Positions 8,159 to 16,653 of a DNA stretch of 34,304 nt are shown in pieces (within the stretch, counting starts at the first letter, position 1; each line of letters begins with the position of its first letter). The notes beneath the pieces are model-generated. The model was not told where the DNA came from. It worked only from the letters and a program-made list of their open reading frames with translations, and did no database searches. Position numbers and translations under genes: made by a program. Origin of the DNA: Thermodesulfobacteriota bacterium (GTDB lineage: Bacteria > Desulfobacterota_D > UBA1144 > Nemesobacterales > CSP1-2); contig DASWID010000114.1 in NCBI GenBank assembly GCA_036397855.1, forward strand, positions 1 to 34,304, in the 5' to 3' direction.

Positions 8159-8422
8159 ATGCGTTTTACAAACGCTCTTAAACTCTCATCTGTGGTGTTT
8201 ATTTTAGGCGGTTGCTCTGGTAACCCCCAGGGTGCTGGATACTGGTTTCACATCATCTTTATATTGTTACCATTGATCATTATCGGTGTCCTGCTCCTTA
8301 GAAGAATAGAAGGCCTGCATGACTCAGTGTTTACGATGGAAGGTCAACTCAAACGACTCTCAGGTAAGTTAGACAACATAGATGAAAAAATAAAACAGCC
8401 TACGGGAAAGAAAGAAGGGTAA
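8159..8422 (+). CDS. Small membrane or lipoprotein with C-terminal coiled coil, unknown function
   Basis: The 87-residue protein begins 'MRFTNALKLSSVVFILGGC', where L-G-G-C19 is a plausible lipobox. A second hydrophobic stretch follows at about 30-48 ('FHIIFILLPLIIIGVLLL'), then a charged amphipathic region at about 49-80 ('GQLKRLSGKLDNIDEKI') that looks like a short coiled coil. A lipidated Cys followed so closely by a transmembrane helix is unusual, so the first segment may be a simple signal or a second helix instead. The strong ribosome-binding site argues it is real. I know no family. It ends 10 bp before the end of the convergent DUF4124 gene. Confidence 0.6.
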   Translation: MRFTNALKLSSVVFILGGCSGNPQGAGYWFHIIFILLPLIIIGVLLLRRIEGLHDSVFTMEGQLKRLSGKLDNIDEKIKQPTGKKEG

Positions 8423-8432
8423 TTAAACCTGT

Positions 8433-8993
8433 TTACCAATCAGCACCTTGTGCCGTAGACGATTGTTTTACCGCCTGCTCTTGATATTTTGGAGGCACGG
8501 ATCCTAGGTCATTTGTGACATGCAATACGCCTTCTTCATCAGTCCACCTGTAGATATTCTCATGTTTACGCGAAGTTGATGGAGGGGGTCGATTGACAAT
8601 ATCCGCTTCAATGAAACTATCTTCTGAGCCTTGATTACTTTTATCAGCATCTTCCTCCGAAATTTGCTCTTTGGGACGATTAACTTCAAGATTACTGGGT
8701 CGTTTGGTGGTTGTTCCAAGAGTACCAGCACTATCTCTGTAATCAACATCAGTACTTCCACTCATACTGGAAAGGCCAAATGGATTTAGGCTGTCACGGG
8801 GAGCTACGATATAGTCGGGGAAATCGGGTTGACCCTGGAGAACGTCCGGCGTTTGAGATCCGCCACTTGGTGGCTGTGCATTTGGCGATACTATACCTGT
8901 TCCACCACTCGTAGATTGAGAAAAGGAATTATTTGGCGTGCAGATAGCAGCAACTATAATAAGCAATGATAAGAATAAGCTTTGTTTAATCAT
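8433..8993 (-). CDS. Secreted DUF4124-domain protein
   Basis: The 186-residue protein has a signal peptide (to about residue 25, 'NNSFSQ'), a long low-complexity Ser/Gly/Pro/Asp-rich linker (about 26-140), and a C-terminal 'IYRWTDEEGVLHVTNDLGSVP' (about residues 146-166). That last stretch is the DUF4124 core, whose usual form is 'YRWVDEDGVVHYSD.P'. DUF4124 proteins are periplasmic or envelope proteins of unknown role, common in Gram-negative genomes. The start is well supported: AGGAGGT lies 5 nt before the ATG. The disordered middle may span part of the periplasm or be a flexible tether; that is inference. Confidence 0.78.
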   Translation of the reverse strand: MIKQSLFLSLLIIVAAICTPNNSFSQSTSGGTGIVSPNAQPPSGGSQTPDVLQGQPDFPDYIVAPRDSLNPFGLSSMSGSTDVDYRDSAGTLGTTTKRPSNLEVNRPKEQISEEDADKSNQGSEDSFIEADIVNRPPPSTSRKHENIYRWTDEEGVLHVTNDLGSVPPKYQEQAVKQSSTAQGADW

Positions 8994-9104
8994 TATCTAC
9001 CTCCTCGAACTACCGTCACACTTAATTATACACTTTCATATTCCATTCTCAACACCTAGATCTATTACCATTCAAGCTGTAACTCTATTAACACCCTTTA
9101 AATA

Positions 9105-9133
9105 TTGACAATAAAGTACGTTCTATGTATTAT
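9105..9133 (+). promoter_or_regulatory. Sigma-70 promoter for DAHP synthase
   Basis: TTGACA at 9105-9110 and TATTAT at 9128-9133 are separated by exactly 17 nt. The -35 box is a perfect match and the -10 box matches at five of six positions. Transcription would start near 9140, leaving a leader of about 45 nt before ATG 9185. Confidence 0.7.
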
Positions 9134-9184
9134 CAGAATCTATCAAAATTCTTATAACCGATATAATGGCGAGGCAAAAAGGCT

Positions 9185-10204
9185 ATGATTGTGGTAATGA
9201 GAAGTGATGCCACCGAGGAGCAAATTGAAAAAGCAATCTCGACGATACACGAACTAGGTTACAGTTCTCATGTCATCCGAGGTATGTTAAGAACTGTTAT
9301 AGGAGTCATAGGAGATGAAAGAGGGAAGCCGCATCATCTTGAAACCTTGGGTGTTCTAGAAGGGGTAGAAAATGTTGTACCCATACTTCAACCCTATAAA
9401 CTTGCTAGCAGGGAGTTTAATCCTGAAAACACAGTCGTTACAGTTGGCGATGTTAAGATTGGAAACCAAAAATTACAAGTAATGGCAGGGCCATGCTCGG
9501 TAGAGAACGAAGAACAGATTCTTGAAACCGCAAAAGAGGTAAAGAATGCTGGAGCAACAATTCTAAGAGGCGGTGCTTTTAAACCAAGAACATCACCATA
9601 TACATTTCAGGGTCTTGGAGAAGAGGGATTAAAACTGCTTGCAAAAGCCAGGGAATTGACAGGATTACCAATCGTAACGGAGATTCTTGACTCTGAAGAT
9701 TTAGAAATTGTAGCAGAGTACAGCGACATGCTCCAAATTGGTGCAAGGAACTCACAAAATTACGCTCTACTCAAACGCGTTGGCAGATCGAACAAACCCA
9801 TCCTGCTAAAAAGAGGAATGTCTACAACCATAAACGAATTTCTCATGTCCGCAGAATATATCCTTTCCGAAGGTAATCTGAATGTTGTTCTCTGCGAAAG
9901 AGGCATACGAACCTTTGAAACAGCCACGAGAAATACTTTCGACCTAAATGCAATACCGGTATTGAAAGAAAAGACTCATCTTCCTGTAATCGCAGATCCA
10001 AGCCATGGTACAGGATACTGGCAATATGTAATACCAATGTCACTAGCGGCGATAGCAGCGGGAGCAGACGGTTTATTGATTGAAGTGCATATTAGACCAG
10101 AGATTGCCGTCAGCGATGGGGGCCAGTCTTTGAAGCCTGCGAAATTTGCCGTGCTTATGGAAAAAGCGCGTCCTGTGGCGAGGGCTGTCGGTAGAGACTT
10201 ATAA
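9185..10204 (+). CDS. aroF: 3-deoxy-7-phosphoheptulonate synthase (DAHP synthase, type I-beta with N-terminal regulatory domain)
   Basis: The 339-residue enzyme condenses phosphoenolpyruvate and erythrose 4-phosphate, the entry step of aromatic amino acid synthesis. Residues 1-70 are the small ferredoxin-like domain that gives feedback control in the Thermotoga-type enzyme. The barrel follows: 'GPCSVE' at 102-107 (metal ligand C104), '[16 protein letters not shown]' at 128-143, 'IGARNSQN' at 185-192, 'LLKRG' at 207-211 and 'DPSHGTG' at 271-277 (H274 metal). The N-terminal domain suggests allosteric inhibition by an aromatic product; which one cannot be read. It stands as a single gene with its own promoter. 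The spacing of GAGG (9171-9174) to the ATG is acceptable. Confidence 0.95.
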   Translation: MIVVMRSDATEEQIEKAISTIHELGYSSHVIRGMLRTVIGVIGDERGKPHHLETLGVLEGVENVVPILQPYKLASREFNPENTVVTVGDVKIGNQKLQVMAGPCSVENEEQILETAKEVKNAGATILRGGAFKPRTSPYTFQGLGEEGLKLLAKARELTGLPIVTEILDSEDLEIVAEYSDMLQIGARNSQNYALLKRVGRSNKPILLKRGMSTTINEFLMSAEYILSEGNLNVVLCERGIRTFETATRNTFDLNAIPVLKEKTHLPVIADPSHGTGYWQYVIPMSLAAIAAGADGLLIEVHIRPEIAVSDGGQSLKPAKFAVLMEKARPVARAVGRDL

Positions 10205-10285
10205 TCTGTTTATATTGATCTCGATAAGGTACCCATTCGGAAATGACATTGATTTAACTTACCACAATATATCATTTCACGAATT

Positions 10286-10891
10286 TCAGGATTCAATCGA
10301 TACCTTCCGGCCCTTAATCTTTAACTTTCCCTCTGAAAATAATCTAATTGCTTCAGCATAAATCCTGTGCTCTTCCTCATGGATCCTCTCCAACAGACTA
10401 TCTTCAGTGTCATTTTCGAATATTGGAACGACGGATTGTGATATAATTGGGCCGGCATCGACTCCTTCATCCACGAAGTGAACCGTGCATCCGGTGTATT
10501 TTACACCATATTCGAGTGCCTGCTTAACGCTATTGACTCCGGCGAACGCAGGTAGAAGTGCTGGATGAAGATTCATTATTCTGTTTTTGAACCTACTGAC
10601 AAAATATGGAGATAGAATTCTCATAAAACCTGCAAGGGCAATGAGGTCAATATTATAAGGCCCAATTGATCTGAGTATTTCCTTTTCATAATCCTCTCTG
10701 GAAGAGTACCCCCTATGATCAATCACTAAAGAAGATATCCCATATTTTTTTGCTCTCTCGATTGCGTAAGCATTGGGATTATTACTGAATACCAACGCGA
10801 TTTCCACCGTTGGAATCTTTGCATCGATGATTGCCTGGAGGTTGGAACCACTTCCTGACACAAAAACTGCAAGGCGGGTCTTAATATTCAT
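10286..10891 (-). CDS. purN: Phosphoribosylglycinamide formyltransferase
   Basis: It transfers a formyl group from 10-formyl-THF to GAR in purine synthesis. I take the ATG at 10891 (201 residues), since the open frame continues 63 bases upstream but homologues begin at 'LAVFVSGSGSNLQAII'. Catalytic residues are visible: N107 and H109 in 'MNLHPALLP', and D145 in 'DEGVDAGPII'. 'GSGSNLQA' at 13-20 binds the phosphate. Length is normal. No purM lies beside it, unlike many bacteria. It begins about 60 bp after the T-tract of the 5S gene on the same strand, so read-through could contribute to its expression. Confidence 0.94.
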   Translation of the reverse strand: MNIKTRLAVFVSGSGSNLQAIIDAKIPTVEIALVFSNNPNAYAIERAKKYGISSLVIDHRGYSSREDYEKEILRSIGPYNIDLIALAGFMRILSPYFVSRFKNRIMNLHPALLPAFAGVNSVKQALEYGVKYTGCTVHFVDEGVDAGPIISQSVVPIFENDTEDSLLERIHEEEHRIYAEAIRLFSEGKLKIKGRKVSIES

Positions 10892-10952
10892 AAGTTTTTT
10901 CCCTGAATTAAAACTGAGTGAGGTAAAAAAACGAGTAAGCGATCGAGACAAC

Positions 10953-10960
10953 AAAAAAAA
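10953..10960 (-). terminator. T-tract directly after the 5S rRNA
   Basis: Eight consecutive T residues (on the minus strand) directly follow the closing helix of the 5S rRNA. The 5S terminal stem, with the T-run, forms a plausible intrinsic terminator. Confidence 0.6.
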
Positions 10961-11084
10961 GAATCAGGGCAGCTACCTACTTTCCCACACCCGTAAGGAA
11001 GCAGTATCATCGGCCTTGAAGAGCTTAGCTTCCGGGTTCGGAATGGGACCGGGCGTTTCCTCTTCAGCATAGCCACCCAGATTC
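10961..11084 (-). rRNA. rrf: 5S ribosomal RNA
   Basis: The minus strand reads as a complete 5S rRNA of about 124 nt. Hallmarks include 'GGTCCCATTCCGAACCCGGA' in the loop B/C region, 'GCCGATGATACTGC' and 'GTGTGGGAAAGTAGGTAGCTGCC' split across helices IV, V and I. The ends pair as helix I: 5' GAATCTGGG with 3' CCCTGATTC. No 23S or 16S sequence adjoins it, so this copy is unlinked from a ribosomal RNA operon. The ends are set from the pairing and could shift by a few bases. Confidence 0.93.
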
Positions 11085-11092
11085 AGCAATAA

Positions 11093-11120
11093 AATTTAAC
11101 AAAGAAATCCATAATGTCAA
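11093..11120 (-). promoter_or_regulatory. Promoter of the 5S rRNA gene
   Basis: On the minus strand TTGACA (11120-11115) is followed after 16 nt by TAAATT (11098-11093), a four-of-six -10 box. Start of transcription would fall near 11086, within a couple of bases of the 5S 5' end deduced from helix I. That coincidence supports a dedicated promoter. Confidence 0.5.
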
Positions 11121-11276
11121 TATGGGCCTACAACTGTATTTTGGTCTTCAGGAAGTAGATGAATCACAGACTCTCGCCCGCGTACATAATATCAACCTAA
11201 TGTAAGCATTCCGTGATACAGGAATTGAGAATAAGAATTAAAGTAGTGAATTTTATAGGGGGGATATACCAGAACT

Positions 11277-12860
11277 TTAAGACTTTTCCAAATAACTCCT
11301 TATTGGAAAAACTCGACCGGCTCGTTTCAATTTCTTGATTGCTTTAACTTCTATCTGTCTGATTCTTTCTCTCGTCACTTTAAACTCCTGACCCACTTCC
11401 TCGAGCGTGTGTTCCCTCTCGCCATCTATGCCAAAGCGAAGCCTTACTATGCTTTCCTCCCTTTTACTTAACACGGATGTCAGAGCATTATTCATGATCT
11501 GCTTTAATTCCTTCATTTCAAGCACCTGAAGTGGAGAGGCCAAATCTTTGTTTTCGATTAAATCCATAAGTCTACTATCTTCTTCGTCTCCTATCGGAGA
11601 TTCAAGGGATATTGGATCCTTGGAAATCTTAAGAACCCTCAGTACCTTCTCTAACGGCAGTCCCACCTTCTTCGATATCTCTTCCGCCATCGGCTCTCGC
11701 CCGAGCTCCTGAACAAGAGTTCTTGAAATCCTGATGAGCCTATTGATCGTTTCGGTCATATGTACGGGTATTCTTATTATTCTAGATTGATCTGCAAGAG
11801 ATCTGGTAATCGCTTGCCTTATCCACCATGTTGCATACGTAGAGAATTTGTATCCTCTTTGATATTCAAATTTTTCAACTGCCCTCATGAGCCCAACGTT
11901 ACCCTCTTGAACTAAATCTAGGAAGGGAAGACCACGATTTATATATCTTCTCGCTATGCTAACAACTAATCTCAAATTTGATTCAATGAGCTTCCTCCTA
12001 AATTTATGAGTCCTTCTATCTCCCCGCTCTATGCCACATAAGGCTATTCTAAGATTCTGATTTTGTTCCTGTGCTCCCCTAACCAGATCTTCCATCTTCT
12101 TTTTTACCCTCTTTTTCGATTTAGGCCCTTCGGGGATGCCACCTTTGTGAACCTCAATATATCCCTTTTGTACTAGCTCATTTCGGTTGATATACTCCTT
12201 TGCGATCGCTAGTATTCTATCCATTTGATTTCGACTGAGATTTATATCCTCTAAATATGAGATTATTTTTTCGTTATTTTTCTTGATCTTATGTTTTCGA
12301 GCCCTGTTATGGTTTTTTGGAGATAAATTGATTTCCTTTTTTATCCTTTCGTTCTCTTGACACAAACGTTTTATAGCGTTAATTGACCTCCTTATACCAA
12401 AAAGTATCTCTTCCTCTCCTAGATCATCAGTGTAGTCATCAATTGAGCTCGTAACATCTCTTATATTTAGGGTACCTTTCTTGAGTTTATCTCCAAGTTT
12501 AATTACTTCATTCAACATTACAGGAGAAACAAGAATAAATTTTGCAATCATTCTTTTTCCTTTTTTTATTTCCTTTGCAATATTGATTTCCTGTTCTCTT
12601 GAAAGGAGAGAGTGACCCGCTATTTCATGGAGGTAAAACCTAATCAGATCGTATTCGTTTAAATTTTCACCACCCGTCCTCAGATCAAATCCATTTGTTC
12701 GAGAAGCCAATTCTACATCGTATTTTTCTTCATCTTCACATCCGTGCTCGTCTAGATCATCCTCATCAATTTCGTCTTCAGCACACAAATTTAAGAGAGA
12801 ACTAGTAAGATTCTCTTCTTCATCCTTTATAGGGTATGCAACCCTATTCTTAATCCTCAT
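11277..12860 (-). CDS. rpoD: RNA polymerase primary sigma factor (sigma-70)
   Basis: The 527-residue primary sigma factor contains region 1.2 (about 66-100, '[22 protein letters not shown]'), a non-conserved insert rich in Lys (about 170-260), regions 2.1-2.4 (about 287-368, with '[22 protein letters not shown]' split at 337-358), region 3 (about 369-450) and region 4 (about 455-515, recognition helix '[14 protein letters not shown]'). The first 65 residues are short and very acidic ('[18 protein letters not shown]') and do not look like an ordinary region 1.1. The start codon lies 11 bases inside the 3' end of dnaG, the typical macromolecular-synthesis operon order. Core regions are fully conserved, so this is the housekeeping factor. 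Confidence 0.95.
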   Translation of the reverse strand: MRIKNRVAYPIKDEEENLTSSLLNLCAEDEIDEDDLDEHGCEDEEKYDVELASRTNGFDLRTGGENLNEYDLIRFYLHEIAGHSLLSREQEINIAKEIKKGKRMIAKFILVSPVMLNEVIKLGDKLKKGTLNIRDVTSSIDDYTDDLGEEEILFGIRRSINAIKRLCQENERIKKEINLSPKNHNRARKHKIKKNNEKIISYLEDINLSRNQMDRILAIAKEYINRNELVQKGYIEVHKGGIPEGPKSKKRVKKKMEDLVRGAQEQNQNLRIALCGIERGDRRTHKFRRKLIESNLRLVVSIARRYINRGLPFLDLVQEGNVGLMRAVEKFEYQRGYKFSTYATWWIRQAITRSLADQSRIIRIPVHMTETINRLIRISRTLVQELGREPMAEEISKKVGLPLEKVLRVLKISKDPISLESPIGDEEDSRLMDLIENKDLASPLQVLEMKELKQIMNNALTSVLSKREESIVRLRFGIDGEREHTLEEVGQEFKVTRERIRQIEVKAIKKLKRAGRVFPIRSYLEKS

Positions 12861-14628
12861 ACATTTCTCCCCTTATTGATTTCTCATGTTCTACTAATTC
12901 TCTGCATTCTTTATATTCTTTTATGAGTTGTTTCTCCAGCACATCGTCTTTTGTGTTAGTAGCTTGCTCAATTTCTACCCTGAGATATCTCATCCTGTCT
13001 TCGAGCTTCCGTAGCCTAATCTTTCTGATGCAGTCTTCAATCATTTTTCTCGCAGTGTGTTCATCTGTAACATCATCGGACGAGAATATCGCTTCGGATA
13101 CGATCTCTTGAGTATACGTATTATTGAAATGCAGGAGAACGGATGATACTTCTATAAGATCTCTTTCTAACATTACTCTTAAGACAGACTCAATCTCACT
13201 ATCACCTAAGAACTGGATAATACTCGTATCCCTCAGGACCTGTAATAGCTGTGGGAACTTTAAAACAATCTTAAGAAGCATTTTTTCATGCGAATTGGGT
13301 CTTTCTACCAGGCTAGAGCTTTCCAAAATCTGGGAATGCGTCACATTTTTCATGAATGAAAATAATTCATGTTCCCTGAGCCCAAAAATTTCGGCGGTTT
13401 TTTTTATATAATGCGTCTTTTCAATTGAATCTTGCATAATTCCTATCATCTCGATTATTCTCTGAATTGCTTTATTCCTAGTTACATTACCTTCTTTAAA
13501 TGACCATAGACTTTTTTCAATAAAAAAGTCCATCAAGGAAGTCGCATTATCAACCAAACTTAAGAACTCATCCCCACCACTCTTCGTAGTGAACGAATCA
13601 GGATCGTGTTCTTGTGGTAATACTACGATGGAGGGCGTTATTCCTACCTTCAGAAAAACCTCAAGGCCCCTAATAGAAGCATCTTCCCCAGATTTATCCC
13701 CGTCAAATACAATCGCTACCTTGTCCGTATACCTCCTAAGCAATAAGGAATGTTCCTGCGTTAATGAAGTTCCCAGGGTAGCAACAACATTTTTTATTCC
13801 AGCGGCATAAAGTGAAAGATAATCCATATACCCTTCAACTATAATTGCTTTCTCTGTTCTTCGAATGAAATCTTTAGATTTATCTAGCCCGAAGAAGATA
13901 CTTCTTTTGTGATAAATTTCAGACTCGGGTGAGTTAATATACTTAGGACTGTCTTCACCATCGATGACACGTCCACCAAAACCAACCACCTTCGAATCTA
14001 CATCAGCAATAGGGAATATTATTCTATTCCTAAACCTGTCATAGTACCCTTCTCTATTATTTCTCTTAATGACAAGACCATTCTTTTCCGCGATTTCTAA
14101 AGGAAATTTCTTCCTTCTTAAGAAATTTTCTAATTTATCCCAACCCCGAGGTGCATAACCCAATTGAAACTCTCTTATGATTTCATCTGAAAATCCTCTC
14201 CTCTCCAAATAACTTTTGGCGCCTTTACCCTCTGCGCTTTGAGTCAACATTTCGTGATAGTATTCGCATGCTAATGCATTGACCTTAAGAGATAACCCCC
14301 TTCCCGAATTCCTACTGACGGGAAGAGGCCTATTCTCAATTTTAATTTCAGCCTTACTCGCAAGTTCGTCAACTGCTTCCTTAAAAGAGAGATTCTTATA
14401 CTTCATTACGAAGCCGATTATGTCTCCACCTGCACCACAACCAAAGCAGTGAAATACACCAATATCATCATTTACATGGAAAGATGGGTTCTTATCATCA
14501 TGGAAAGGACAGAGTCCTACAAAGCCCCTTCCAGCCCTTTTCAGAGAAACATAGGTTTCAACTAGACCTGTAATACTCAGCCTCCCCTTTATCTCTCTTA
14601 CAAGCGATTCATAGGAATGTTTCGCCAT
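12850..14628 (-). CDS. dnaG: DNA primase
   Basis: It makes RNA primers for replication. From ATG 14628 the protein has 592 residues; an in-frame TTG three codons upstream is less likely. The N-terminal zinc ribbon has C40, H43, C61 and C64 ('[12 protein letters not shown]...[10 protein letters not shown]'). The catalytic TOPRIM domain shows E264 in 'VEGYMD' and the acidic 'FDGDKSGED' at 307-315. The C-terminal part (about 430-592) is the variable helicase-binding region and is Glu/Arg rich. Length is normal. It sits between rpsU and rpoD, overlapping rpoD by 11 bases, which couples initiation of translation of the two. Confidence 0.96.
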   Translation of the reverse strand: MAKHSYESLVREIKGRLSITGLVETYVSLKRAGRGFVGLCPFHDDKNPSFHVNDDIGVFHCFGCGAGGDIIGFVMKYKNLSFKEAVDELASKAEIKIENRPLPVSRNSGRGLSLKVNALACEYYHEMLTQSAEGKGAKSYLERRGFSDEIIREFQLGYAPRGWDKLENFLRRKKFPLEIAEKNGLVIKRNNREGYYDRFRNRIIFPIADVDSKVVGFGGRVIDGEDSPKYINSPESEIYHKRSIFFGLDKSKDFIRRTEKAIIVEGYMDYLSLYAAGIKNVVATLGTSLTQEHSLLLRRYTDKVAIVFDGDKSGEDASIRGLEVFLKVGITPSIVVLPQEHDPDSFTTKSGGDEFLSLVDNATSLMDFFIEKSLWSFKEGNVTRNKAIQRIIEMIGIMQDSIEKTHYIKKTAEIFGLREHELFSFMKNVTHSQILESSSLVERPNSHEKMLLKIVLKFPQLLQVLRDTSIIQFLGDSEIESVLRVMLERDLIEVSSVLLHFNNTYTQEIVSEAIFSSDDVTDEHTARKMIEDCIRKIRLRKLEDRMRYLRVEIEQATNTKDDVLEKQLIKEYKECRELVEHEKSIRGEMYED

Positions 14629-14775
14629 AAAACTCAATAAAAAAATCTCGATTAAAAATCAGCTGATTTGTATGAAGAATGGATGCGAAAAAAAATATTA
14701 GGTAAATAATGCGTCAAAGGTAAGTGTTCCCTCCCGGACCTTATCCGTGTACAAAAAAGATTGATACTGACTTGG

Positions 14776-14967
14776 TTAACCCCTTCTGACCTTTTTCAAC
14801 AGGCGTTTCTTTGCAGCGTAAGATCTCTTTTTCTTTCTCTCACTGGGCTTCTCATAATATTCGCGTTTTCTAGCCTCAGACAACACACCCCCCTTCTCCA
14901 CCTGCTTTTTGAACCTTCTTAGCGCACTATCTATGCTCTCGTTATTTCCAACTGCAATCCCGGGCAT
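14776..14967 (-). CDS. rpsU: 30S ribosomal protein S21
   Basis: The 63-residue, strongly basic protein begins '[20 protein letters not shown]', with the conserved '[17 protein letters not shown]' and a Lys/Arg-rich tail that contacts 16S rRNA near the anti-Shine-Dalgarno end. A strong GGAGGGG lies 6 nt before the ATG. It is the first gene of the rpsU-dnaG-rpoD operon; a 147-bp spacer to dnaG may allow separate control, as in other bacteria. The usual length is about 60-70 residues. Confidence 0.96.
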   Translation of the reverse strand: MPGIAVGNNESIDSALRRFKKQVEKGGVLSEARKREYYEKPSERKKKRSYAAKKRLLKKVRRG

Positions 14968-15095
14968 AAAAACCCCTCCTCGAACCTACCAGAGTTTATT
15001 CTACAAGCTAAAACATTAAAATCAGATTGTCAAGTGTAATGAGATATCATATTGCCAAATAAACCGATATCAATTGATTGATGACAAAGTTTGCT

Positions 15096-15275
15096 TTACA
15101 ATTCTTCCTTCTTCGGGTAATTCCCAACCTTACTGCGATTTTTCAGAATCAAATCATCAATGTTTTCTGTGCCATCGGAATTACGAACATCATCTTCCTC
15201 AGGATCCTTACGATGCTCTTCTAACCTGGCTGTCCATGAGTCCCGTTTTTTCCTAATGTCGTCTATAAGTCCCAT
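15096..15275 (-). CDS. Small acidic protein of unknown function
   Basis: The 59-residue protein starts 'MGLIDDIRKKRDSWTARLEEH'. I place the start at ATG 15275 because ACGGAG lies 5-8 nt upstream. The frame extends five codons further to a TTG, but that would use the ribosome-binding site as coding sequence. It is soluble, Asp/Glu/Lys-rich, predicted largely helical at the N-terminus and disordered after residue 25. No family is recognised. It lies 66 bp after the deacetylase gene and before rpsU on the same strand, so it may share a transcript with one or both. Confidence 0.5.
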   Translation of the reverse strand: MGLIDDIRKKRDSWTARLEEHRKDPEEDDVRNSDGTENIDDLILKNRSKVGNYPKKEEL

Positions 15276-15341
15276 AATAAACTCCGTCAAAAGGAATTAA
15301 TTTGAATTAGGTCATTCTACACAAGAACTTCCATCTTACAC

Positions 15342-16640
15342 TCAATTTAGTAAAGACGATACTTTAGTGACCTCAACATCGCCTTTTATTTTCGGGAGCA
15401 TATAAGTTAGAGCCTTCACAGTCTCCGGATAGGGATGACAGATACCAACCGCATATCCCTTTTTTTTTGAGATATCCACGAGCCTTAGAATCTGCGAATT
15501 CACATAACTCTCATCCCGAGAAACCTGGTCTAAAAAGACATCTCTCATTGCAGTTTTCATTCCCAAGGTCTTTGCAATTTCGAAACCCTTGGAATCTGCG
15601 CTTGTTTTGCTGTCGATAAAAAAAAGACCCTTCGTATTCAACTCCCTAAGGACTATCTCCATTAGTTCCGGATTCTCAGTAAATTTTGAACCCATATGAT
15701 TATTTACACCCGTTACATAGGGAACTGCCGAAATAGTATCGTCAAGCTTTTTTATAATCTCCTTCTCCGGCAAATTCTCCAATAATACTCCGTCACCTGC
15801 ATCATTCCCGACATACCCGGAAACGCTTTTCGGTTCCATTGGTAAATGAAGCATTACATCCCATCCCCTTTGCTTTGCCTTCTCGGCAGCATATCGGGAA
15901 TATGGCAGGTATGGAAGAATCGCAAGATTAATTGGAAACTCCATTTCCAAAAGTCTATCAACAGAGTCCTTATTAAATCCTATGTCATCAACTATAATCA
16001 CTACCTTTGGCTTCTCTTGATCCGCCGCGGGCAAATTTAATCTTTCTTCTTTACCAATTGAGGCATGCTTCGATTCTTCCTTTTTGATATCATGTGTATC
16101 CTGATCCCCTATAATTTGATGCGATGCTCCCCCAGTATCTCCCCTATGCAGATCGAAACGAATCCTATACAAGAGAGAATTGTTGAACTCAATTTCAGAA
16201 ATAACATAATCCTTGCCCCTTTTAAACTTCTGCTTGAAGTTCTTATCGGAAATAGAATCTCCAAAAATCGATTCGACATCTTTATCGGACACTCCTTCGG
16301 GAAGGTTAACCCTCATCTCACTGAGGTTCCATTCGATGCCGCCCTTGCCCTTCTTAGGTATCTTTTTCGAGGAGACCAAATCCCTAGAGACCCCTAATCT
16401 GAAAAAACCCACAGAGAGATCTCTAGCTAGCTCTTTTTTAATATTCGAATAATCAGAAGACGATAATTTTTCTTGCGGGAGCTGAATAGAAAGTCTATTC
16501 CCAATCAGGCGCACACCATAAATACCAAATAAAAGGAATACTATTATCGCAAAGATTGAAATTACTGACCTACGTGCATTCGAGAACTTGCTTCGACGTT
16601 TACCGCTTTTTCTCCTTGATCCCTTTTGTTTTCTCGTCAA
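15342..16640 (-). CDS. Divergent polysaccharide deacetylase family protein (YibQ-like, DUF610)
   Basis: The 432-residue protein has a very basic cytoplasmic start, one membrane anchor (about 25-46), a periplasmic stalk and coiled region (about 50-210) and a C-terminal NodB-like barrel (about 211-432). Motifs are 'VVIIVDDIGFN' (213-223), 'MLHLPMEP' (263-270) and 'GVNNHMGSKFT' (311-321). These match the divergent polysaccharide deacetylase family, for which the substrate is unknown. In many Gram-negative bacteria the gene follows ctpA and an EnvC-type peptidase. Here it is 13 bp after ctpA, so the pair is probably co-transcribed and the protein acts at the envelope. Confidence 0.88.
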   Translation of the reverse strand: MTRKQKGSRRKSGKRRSKFSNARRSVISIFAIIVFLLFGIYGVRLIGNRLSIQLPQEKLSSSDYSNIKKELARDLSVGFFRLGVSRDLVSSKKIPKKGKGGIEWNLSEMRVNLPEGVSDKDVESIFGDSISDKNFKQKFKRGKDYVISEIEFNNSLLYRIRFDLHRGDTGGASHQIIGDQDTHDIKKEESKHASIGKEERLNLPAADQEKPKVVIIVDDIGFNKDSVDRLLEMEFPINLAILPYLPYSRYAAEKAKQRGWDVMLHLPMEPKSVSGYVGNDAGDGVLLENLPEKEIIKKLDDTISAVPYVTGVNNHMGSKFTENPELMEIVLRELNTKGLFFIDSKTSADSKGFEIAKTLGMKTAMRDVFLDQVSRDESYVNSQILRLVDISKKKGYAVGICHPYPETVKALTYMLPKIKGDVEVTKVSSLLN

Positions 16641-16653
16641 AAAGGAAAGTCTC

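Noticed and set aside
14990-15035. TTGACA on the minus strand upstream of rpsU
   Set aside because: The only good -10 candidate (TAGAAT) is 24 nt away, too far for a sigma-70 promoter.
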